A stretch of 10,741 bases of DNA from Planctomycetia bacterium. GTDB taxonomy: Bacteria > Planctomycetota > Planctomycetia > Gemmatales > Gemmataceae. The stretch covers positions 1 to 10,741 of the forward strand of contig SXHE01000419.1 in assembly GCA_005773755.1 (NCBI GenBank), read 5' to 3'. The number at the start of each line of letters is the position of its first letter. Within the stretch, counting starts at the first letter, position 1. Below the pieces are notes generated by a model. That model was not told the origin of the DNA and did not search any database. It worked only from the letters and a program-made list of their open reading frames with translations. Shown one piece after another: positions 1 through 5,124 of the stretch. A program made the translations under genes and the position numbers.

Positions 1-78
1 CGACGGACAACTCAATCCGTCGCTCACGCTTCCGGCTCGTTCCCTGTTGTCCGTCGCTCACGCTTCAGGCTCGTTGTC
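1..78. repeat. Degenerate direct repeat pair with inverted 10-mer, left edge of window
   Basis: Two copies of a 26-base unit (16-41 and 50-75, period 34) differ at one base. The core of each is CGCTCACGCTTC. In addition, CGACGGACAA at 1-10 is the exact reverse complement of 47-56, so the segment can also fold. It lies immediately downstream of the stop codon of the DUF4189-like gene, which is read leftwards, so it would sit in the 3' untranslated end of that transcript. No gene is seen here. It may be the edge of a longer array that continues outside the window. It looks like a dispersed intergenic repeat rather than a terminator, because no T-run follows the fold. Confidence 0.6.
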
Positions 79-513
79 TCACTTCTCGATCACCCGCGGT
101 TTCACGTCGCCGGAGCAAATAATCACGACGGTTTTCACCTTCGACTGGGTGTTCTCGCGCAGTTTCTTCATCGCCGCGCGCTCGGCGTCGGCGTCGGTCA
201 CGCCCGCGCCGTGGACCTCGTCGTAGCCGTAGCCCTTGTCTTCCGCGATCACGAGGACGGCCCAGCCGAACTTGACCCACGTGACGACCTTCGCGTCCGC
301 TTCCTTGCACTCGGCAAGCGCGGCGCGCTCGGCGGCGCTGCGGTTGGGGTGGTTCCACGAGTACCCGTACTTGCCCGTCTTGGGCGAGTACACGAGCGCC
401 CCGTAGCGGTCCGGATCGATCTTCAGTTCGTCGGCCGTAAGGAGCGCCGGTCCGAACGCCAGAAGCAGCGCCCACAACGTCCAGGCCACACGCGCGACCA
501 CACGGTTCTTCAT
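79..513 (-). CDS. Secreted DUF4189-like protein
   Basis: A 144-residue protein, probably exported. It has a clear signal peptide: basic start (MKNRVVAR), a hydrophobic stretch at about 9-26, and a likely cleavage after LLTA at residue 27. The mature part has the look of the DUF4189 family: YGALVYSPKTGKYGYSW (37-53), an alanine-rich helix with AAERAALAEC (60-69), a central hydrophobic strand (WAVLVIAED), a YGYDEVHGAG turn, and a second helix DADAERAAMKKL. Two cysteines remain (69 and 133) and could pair. The family has no well-defined biochemical role, so no function is assigned. The start is supported by AGAGGAG (521-527) seven bases upstream of the ATG. It is the last gene of a three-gene minus-strand operon, 30 bp after the preceding membrane-protein gene. 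Confidence 0.85.
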   Translation of the reverse strand: MKNRVVARVAWTLWALLLAFGPALLTADELKIDPDRYGALVYSPKTGKYGYSWNHPNRSAAERAALAECKEADAKVVTWVKFGWAVLVIAEDKGYGYDEVHGAGVTDADAERAAMKKLRENTQSKVKTVVIICSGDVKPRVIEK

Positions 514-543
514 CGCTCGGCTCCTCTTGTGACGCGAACACCG

Positions 544-984
544 TCAGGCGCTGAACACCACGTTCACGATCAGCCCGATCAGGATCGAGATGCCGAAGTA
601 GATGCCGGCGGCGATGCCGGCGCGCTTCGGACCCATGCCGCAGGTCGCCATGATCGCGAACATCGCACAGGCGGCCCCGACCAGGGTGCCGACGAACCAC
701 AATTCCGGCGGCAGCGCCACGTTCAGGATCAGTTGCGGAATACCGGCCGCGAGGACGCAGAGCACCATCTTGCCCCAACCGGGGAACTCGCCGCCTTCCA
801 TCGCGGCGATGATGATGCCCAGAATCGCGGCCCCGATGATAATGCCGAGCACGGGCGACCTCACAAAGTGTACAGCGGAACCGAACTTGGACGGGGCGTC
901 GGGTGAATGAGGGTCGTATCCACTCCGCGTGAGGACGATCAACCGACGATCTCGAACTGTTCTTGTGCGACGGGCGGAACCCAT
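544..984 (-). CDS. Small multi-pass membrane protein, unknown function
   Basis: A 146-residue protein that I do not recognise. After a basic, arginine-rich N-terminal tail of about 42 residues come four hydrophobic segments: about 45-62 (VLGIIIGAAILGIIIAAM), 73-91, 95-115 and 122-144. It should therefore sit in the inner membrane with both ends on the same side. The ATG at 984 abuts the TGA of the upstream gene (TGA at 987-985, ATG at 984-982). GAGG (992-995) lies seven bases upstream of the ATG, which suggests translational coupling. An in-frame GTG at 864 would remove the basic tail but has no good ribosome binding site, so I prefer the longer form. The context is an operon with another membrane protein and a secreted protein. 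Confidence 0.72.
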   Translation of the reverse strand: MGSARRTRTVRDRRLIVLTRSGYDPHSPDAPSKFGSAVHFVRSPVLGIIIGAAILGIIIAAMEGGEFPGWGKMVLCVLAAGIPQLILNVALPPELWFVGTLVGAACAMFAIMATCGMGPKRAGIAAGIYFGISILIGLIVNVVFSA

Positions 985-1374
985 TCACGGTCCTCGCGCC
1001 TGGCCCGCCGAGCGATACGCCAGTGTAACCGGAACAGAACGGACGATGAGGCCGAAGAGGGAGATGCCAACACCCCGTCGCCCGTCGCGCCGTTCGATCT
1101 GCAACTCCACCTGCCAACTTCGCTCGCGGTCGGCAGTAATTGCCTCTTCTGATCGGTGTATCAGGCTGTCACTTCTACCGCCAGATCGCACGACGTTGTT
1201 GGCGTAGCGGTCGTTGGTTTGGTGATTGGCGTATGTCCAGTAATTCATTGTGAGTTCGGGATGGTTACACGCCACAACACCATTAATAAGGAAATAGAGT
1301 GCCGTGACGAACCAGACGAGCGTTCCCAGGCACACGACGAGCGCGTAAAATTCAAGTAGCGACCAGCGCCGCAT
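985..1374 (-). CDS. Small membrane protein, unknown function, first gene of the minus-strand operon
   Basis: A 129-residue protein with no family I recognise. A strong membrane segment covers about residues 9-36 (YALVVCLGTLVWFVTALYFL). A polar central part of about 65 residues follows, rich in N, R, S and E, and then a second, weaker hydrophobic stretch at about 103-120 that contains an arginine. The reading frame is open up to 1560, but the extra 62 residues look like translated spacer. The ATG at 1374 has GGAG (1382-1385) seven bases upstream and leads straight into a basic start MRRW, so I chose it. Its stop codon touches the start of the next gene. The region is less GC-rich than its neighbours and the C-terminal part is low in conserved features, so confidence is moderate. 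Confidence 0.6.
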   Translation of the reverse strand: MRRWSLLEFYALVVCLGTLVWFVTALYFLINGVVACNHPELTMNYWTYANHQTNDRYANNVVRSGGRSDSLIHRSEEAITADRERSWQVELQIERRDGRRGVGISLFGLIVRSVPVTLAYRSAGQARGP

Positions 1375-1599
1375 CACGTCACTCCGTGTCTTGTTGCACG
1401 GCCCGCACCGGCGTTCGACACCGGGCGGCTCTCGGAATCGGACAGTGAGAACACTGAACCGTACCCGGTGCGCGGCCGGTCCGCAAGTCCCGGCTCGCCG
1501 CAACCCGTAGCCGGTTACTAGCATAACCGGCGAACCGTCGCGCCGGGCGGTGCGTAGCACCCTTGTCCCCTTGTCGTGCCGGCTTCGGAGATCGCGTCA
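1375..1599. other. Divergent intergenic region
   Basis: This 225-bp spacer separates the starts of the small-gene operon (leftwards) and the ABC transporter operon (rightwards), so promoters for both should lie here. No convincing -35/-10 pair was found on either strand. Besides the 8-bp-arm palindrome at 1510-1531 there is a short CAGTG/CACTG pair at 1443-1456 with a four-base loop. Open frames across this region have no ribosome binding sites and are not considered genes. Confidence 0.6.
1510..1531. promoter_or_regulatory. Palindrome in divergent promoter region (candidate operator)
   Basis: A perfect inverted repeat, GCCGGTTA then six bases then TAACCGGC, lies 69 bp before the ATPase start and about 136 bp from the opposite start. 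The short AT-rich centre stands out in a GC-rich spacer. The geometry (8-bp arms, 6-bp gap, divergent genes) fits a dimeric regulator site. No regulator gene is present in the window, and a chance or structural repeat is possible. Confidence 0.35.
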
Positions 1600-2547
1600 A
1601 TGGCCGATGATGTCGTCGTCGAGACCCGCAGCCTCTCTAAAGTCTATCGCGACTTCTGGGGCCGCAAGAAGAAGACCGCCCTCAACGCCCTCGACTTGAA
1701 GATTCACAAGGGCGAAATCTTCGGCCTTCTGGGGCCGAACGGGTCGGGCAAGACCACCACCATCAAGCTGCTTCTGGGCCTGCTGTTCCCCACCAGCGGC
1801 GACGCCTTCGTGTTCGGCGAACCGGCGGCGAAGGTCGAGAAGAACGAGCGCATCGGCTACCTGCCCGAAGAGTCGTACCTGTACCGGTTCCTTAACGCCG
1901 AGGAAACGCTCGATTTCTACGGCCGCCTGTTCAAGATCGACCCCGAAGTGCGCAAGAAGCGGGCCGCCGAGCTGATTGACCGCGTCGGCCTCTCGTCGGA
2001 CAAGAAGCGCATTCTCAAGGAATACTCGAAGGGGATGCGGCAGCGCATCGGGCTGGCGCAGGCGCTCATCAACGATCCCGATCTGGTGATCCTCGACGAA
2101 CCGACCTCCGGCCTCGACCCACTCGGCACGCGCTGGATGAAAGACCTGATCCTCGACCTGAAGAAGCAGGGCAAGACGGTGCTCATGTGCTCGCACCGGC
2201 TCGAAGACGTGCAGGACGTGTGCGGGCGCATCGCCATCCTTTACAACGGCGACCTCCAGACCCTGGGCAAAGTGTCCACGCTGGTGGAAGACGCGCAGCG
2301 GCTCGAAGTGCGCGCCAGCAACGTAAAGGAATCGCCGGAACTGAAGGCCGATCTGGAAGCGGTGTTCAAGAAGCACGGCGGAACGATGGAAGCGGTGGGC
2401 CACCCGTCGAGCACGCTCGAAGAGCTGTTCCTGCGGGTGATCGAGGAGTCGAAGGCCCGCCCCGGCCGCCGCTACCTGCCGCCCGAAGAGGCGAAAGTGC
2501 CCGTGTACGGCAACGCCCCGGCCCCGGGGCCAGCGCCGAAGCAGTGA
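1600..2547 (+). CDS. ABC-2 type transporter, ATP-binding protein
   Basis: A 315-residue cytoplasmic ATPase that would power the adjoining permease. All nucleotide-binding motifs are present: Walker A GPNGSGKTT (45-53), a Q-loop region written GYLPEE (86-91, glutamate in place of glutamine, a form common in ABC-2 ATPases), signature YSKGMRQR (142-149), Walker B LVILDEP (162-168), D-loop SGLD (170-173) and switch histidine in SHR (H199). Residues 235-285 form the small C-terminal domain usual in this group, ending in the typical TLEELFLRV helix. The last 30 residues are rich in proline and alanine. The start at 1600 has GGAG (1587-1590) nine bases upstream; an in-frame GTG at 1576 is less likely. 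It is the first gene of a four-gene plus-strand cluster. The substrate cannot be told from the ATPase. Confidence 0.96.
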   Translation: MADDVVVETRSLSKVYRDFWGRKKKTALNALDLKIHKGEIFGLLGPNGSGKTTTIKLLLGLLFPTSGDAFVFGEPAAKVEKNERIGYLPEESYLYRFLNAEETLDFYGRLFKIDPEVRKKRAAELIDRVGLSSDKKRILKEYSKGMRQRIGLAQALINDPDLVILDEPTSGLDPLGTRWMKDLILDLKKQGKTVLMCSHRLEDVQDVCGRIAILYNGDLQTLGKVSTLVEDAQRLEVRASNVKESPELKADLEAVFKKHGGTMEAVGHPSSTLEELFLRVIEESKARPGRRYLPPEEAKVPVYGNAPAPGPAPKQ

Positions 2548-2563
2548 GGCGAGCTGGCTATTG

Positions 2564-2663
2564 GACGGTGACCCCTTCGGGGGGCCAGAAACGATGCGAG
2601 CAGCGCGGTGTCTTTGCGGCCCCAACGGGGCCACCGATAATAGCCAGGGGTTTCAACCCCTGG
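2564..2663. repeat. Cluster of GC-rich palindromes between ATPase and permease genes
   Basis: The 140-bp gap holds three hairpins in a row: CCCC-TTC-GGGG (2572-2582), GGCCCC-AAC-GGGGCC (2618-2632), and a longer one with arms CCAGGGGTT and AACCCCTGG around a two-base loop (2644-2663). The permease ribosome binding site begins 12 bp after the last. No T-run follows, so a simple terminator is unlikely. The arrangement looks like a REP-type dispersed element inserted inside an operon. It could alter mRNA stability or the ratio of the two products. Confidence 0.6.
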
Positions 2664-2687
2664 TCCGAAAGGGCGAGGGTTCCCCCG

Positions 2688-4988
2688 ATGTCGTCGGCGC
2701 TGTTCGGCATTCTGCAACTGGACCGCGGCGAGCCGTGGGGCTACGCGGAACTTCCGGGCCTCATGCAAGCGTGGCTCCAGGACGGTGGCGGGTTCGCGGC
2801 CCTCGGCCTCGTCGTCTACCTGCTGTACGCGCTCTCCACCCCCACCGACAAATCCCAGTCCGAAAAGCTCCGCGTCCCTGTGTCCAACTGGATGATGCTG
2901 ACAGGCGCGATCAGCTTCATCTTCTACGCGGTCGTTCTCGTGCTGGTGGTGACGGGGAAGGGCGGGGTGCCGGAACCGCCGCCGCCGCCGCCGGGCGAAA
3001 GCCCGCCCGTGATCCGCCCCACCTGGCACAACGAACTGCGGCCCACGATGCTGATGATCGCGGGGCTGTTCGCCCTGCTGTCCATCGGGGAACCGTTCGC
3101 CCGCGACGTGTGGAAGATCACCCGCCGGAATGTCTCGTTCGGCACCGGCGGGATCAAGCGCTACTGGCGCAGCCTGCGCGTGTACGCCGCGGACCTGCTC
3201 ACCCCGAACCGCGTCACGGCCCTGATTGTGTTCGTCGTGGTGTATGTCCTCCTCGGGGTCGCGCTGTTCGCGCTCGGCGTCCCGCGCCTTACCGACATCT
3301 GGACCGGTGTGTTGCTCGTGGCGCTGGGCGTGTTCGTGGCCGCGCTGTTGCTCCTGATGCTGTTCGAAGCGGAAGGCCCGGTGTGGGCCATCGCCAAGTT
3401 GAGCTTCAAGGAGGCCGTTCGCAATCAGGTGCTGTGGATCTTCCTCATCGGGCTGCTGCCGTTCCTGTTCCCGATTCAGTGGTTCTCCACGTCCAAGCCG
3501 GCCGACGAGATGCGCACGACCACGGTGATGGTCACCATCTTCCTGAGCCTACTCGTCCTGATCCCGGCGAACCTGATCACCTCGTTCGGGTTGGCCCAGG
3601 ACGTGAAGAACCAGACCATCTTCACGGTCGTGTGCAAGCCGATCGAGCGGTTTGAGTTGGTGCTCGGCCGGTTCATCGGTTACCTCGCGCTGATGACACT
3701 CGTGCTGCTCGCCCTGACCGGCGTGACGCTCGTGCTGGTCATCAACAGCGGCATGTCGGACAAGGCGCGGGCGGAAACGTACAAGGCGCGAGTGCCGCAC
3801 CGCGGGAAGTTGGAGTTCAAGAGTATCGTCGCCACGGACCGCAAGGAACAGAAGGACTTCGACGGCACAAACGTCGGCCGCGAGTTCGACTACCGCAAGT
3901 ACATCGCCGGGGCGGGTGGGTCGCCGCAGCGGGCCATCTGGAAGTTCGCCACCGTGCCCGCGGCCCTGAAGACCGCGGCCGGCGACCGCGTGCCCGTCGA
4001 GTTCACCTTCGACGTGTACCGCATGACGAAGGGCGAGCAGGACAAGGGCGTGTCCACGACGTTCGAGTTCGTGACGCACAACACCCCGCTGCGCCAACCG
4101 CTGCTGAAAGAGATCGCGAAGGACGAGGCCGAGTGGCCGTGGGTGCAGGAGGACAAGCGCAAGGAGTACCTGAAGGCGGTCGAGGAGTACCGGGCGCGCG
4201 GGATCGACCCGCTGAACCAGGACCGCGCCCGGCCCGGCTCCAAGGAGTGGACCGCGGTGAACGAACTGGCCGAGAAGTACGGCTACTACCGGTTCGGCGG
4301 CAAGCAGGTGCTCGACTACACCGTGATGGGCGTCGAGATCCCGGCCGGGCTGTTCCGCAACGCGCTGGCGAACGCGCCCCAAACCGACCCGGCCACCGGC
4401 AAGCCGCTCCCGATGTTCACCGCGTATGTGAAGTGCGAGAGCGAAGGGCAGTTGCTCGGGGCCGCGGAACCGGACCTGTACCTGCTCCAGAACGAGATGC
4501 CGTACGCGCTCAATTTCCTGAAGAGCTCGATCGGCCTCTGGTGCCGGCTGTGTATGGTCATCGGGATCGCGGTCGCGTGCAGCACCTATCTCAGCGGTGT
4601 GCTCACGCTCCTGGCCACGTCGTTCGTGTACATCGTCGGATTCTTCACCGACTTCCTGAGCGAGTTGGCGACCGGGCGCAGCGCCGGCGGCGGGCCGTTC
4701 CAGAGCATGTCGCAGTTGGTGAAGGCCGAGCAGCCCACGGCCCCGCTCTCGGAATCGGCCAGCACCAAAGCCCTGTTGTTCGGCGACAAGGGCACGGCGT
4801 GGGGCGCGCGCCGGTTCCAGAACCTCGTTCCCGACGTGGACTCGTTCAGTTGGGGCCACTTCGTGTCCGAAGGGTTCAACGTCAACACCGAGTACCTCGT
4901 GCTAAACCTGATCGTCACGTTCGGCTATTTGCTCCCGTGGGCGATCCTGGCGTACTATCTGATGAAGTCTCGTGAAGTGGCGGCGTAA
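2688..4988 (+). CDS. ABC-2 type transporter permease with N-terminal membrane extension and large extracytoplasmic domain
   Basis: A 766-residue inner-membrane protein. The core ABC-2 permease starts near residue 232 (WAIAKLSFKEAVRNQVLW), with segments at about 249-266, 279-302, 328-352, 614-634, 637-657 and 735-757. The loop NQTIFTVVCKPIERFELVLGR (308-328, less one end residue) matches the cytoplasmic loop typical of this family, which contacts the ATPase. Five more segments precede it (about 35-50, 68-89, 118-134, 176-197, 203-226). Basic loops fall on the predicted inner side throughout, giving 11 segments. Residues 353-612 form a soluble extracytoplasmic domain of about 260 residues, and a second outer loop spans 658-733. 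A run of six prolines (97-102) lies in the outer loop after segment 2. The open frame extends back to 2187 inside the ATPase gene. The ATG at 2688 has GAGGG eight bases upstream and is preferred. Substrate unknown. Confidence 0.9.
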   Translation: MSSALFGILQLDRGEPWGYAELPGLMQAWLQDGGGFAALGLVVYLLYALSTPTDKSQSEKLRVPVSNWMMLTGAISFIFYAVVLVLVVTGKGGVPEPPPPPPGESPPVIRPTWHNELRPTMLMIAGLFALLSIGEPFARDVWKITRRNVSFGTGGIKRYWRSLRVYAADLLTPNRVTALIVFVVVYVLLGVALFALGVPRLTDIWTGVLLVALGVFVAALLLLMLFEAEGPVWAIAKLSFKEAVRNQVLWIFLIGLLPFLFPIQWFSTSKPADEMRTTTVMVTIFLSLLVLIPANLITSFGLAQDVKNQTIFTVVCKPIERFELVLGRFIGYLALMTLVLLALTGVTLVLVINSGMSDKARAETYKARVPHRGKLEFKSIVATDRKEQKDFDGTNVGREFDYRKYIAGAGGSPQRAIWKFATVPAALKTAAGDRVPVEFTFDVYRMTKGEQDKGVSTTFEFVTHNTPLRQPLLKEIAKDEAEWPWVQEDKRKEYLKAVEEYRARGIDPLNQDRARPGSKEWTAVNELAEKYGYYRFGGKQVLDYTVMGVEIPAGLFRNALANAPQTDPATGKPLPMFTAYVKCESEGQLLGAAEPDLYLLQNEMPYALNFLKSSIGLWCRLCMVIGIAVACSTYLSGVLTLLATSFVYIVGFFTDFLSELATGRSAGGGPFQSMSQLVKAEQPTAPLSESASTKALLFGDKGTAWGARRFQNLVPDVDSFSWGHFVSEGFNVNTEYLVLNLIVTFGYLLPWAILAYYLMKSREVAA

Positions 4989-5000
4989 GCGAAGGGGACA

Positions 5001-5071
5001 CCGTTTAGCGTTCGTCCCGAAGGGACGACGCTCACAATGCCTCTCGTCCCTTCGGGACGAACGCTAAACGG
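5001..5071. repeat. Perfect 28-bp inverted repeat with nested hairpins
   Basis: The arms at 5001-5028 and 5044-5071 are exact reverse complements over 28 bp and flank a 15-base loop. Each arm also folds on itself: TCGTCCC-GAA-GGGACGA and its counterpart, with 7-bp stems. The element starts 12 bp after the permease stop and ends 53 bp before the next start, filling most of that spacer. As RNA it would form a very stable hairpin. It has no coding content. It could be a REP/BIME-like or small MITE-type element, or a strong terminator or processing site, though no T-run follows. Confidence 0.85.
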
Positions 5072-5084
5072 CTCCAATTGCGCG

Positions 5085-5112
5085 TTCTGTGCTCTGTCTT
5101 CTGTCCTCTGCC
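5085..5112. repeat. Four tandem degenerate heptamers
   Basis: Four successive seven-base units fit the consensus YTCTGYS with no gaps, just upstream of the start at 5125. The tract is pyrimidine-rich and unlike the GC-rich surroundings. It would lie in the mRNA leader of the 849-aa protein and may be the tail of the palindromic element beside it. Function unknown. Confidence 0.55.
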
Positions 5113-5124
5113 TGACGGTGTCCG

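Noticed and set aside
1375..1560. N-terminal extension of 62 residues on the 129-aa membrane protein
   Set aside because: The extra residues look like translated spacer and include the palindrome region. The ATG at 1374 has a well-placed GGAG and leads straight into the membrane segment.
2520..2531. Palindrome GGCCCCGGGGCC near the end of the ATPase gene
   Set aside because: It lies within the coding sequence of a proline/alanine-rich tail, where such a G/C run is expected from codon choice.
2187..2687. Extension of the permease frame back into the ATPase gene
   Set aside because: It overlaps a clear ATPase coding frame and passes through the hairpin cluster. The ATG at 2688 has a good ribosome binding site.
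2976..2993. Six CCG codons in a row in the permease gene as a possible unstable microsatellite
   Set aside because: The tract is short and encodes a proline linker in an outer loop. Such runs are common in GC-rich genomes and nothing indicates length variation.
3549..4859. Minus-strand open frame of 436 codons antisense to the permease gene
   Set aside because: Its composition is that of a mirror frame of GC-biased coding sequence, and it has no motif. The permease frame has clear membrane segments and family motifs.
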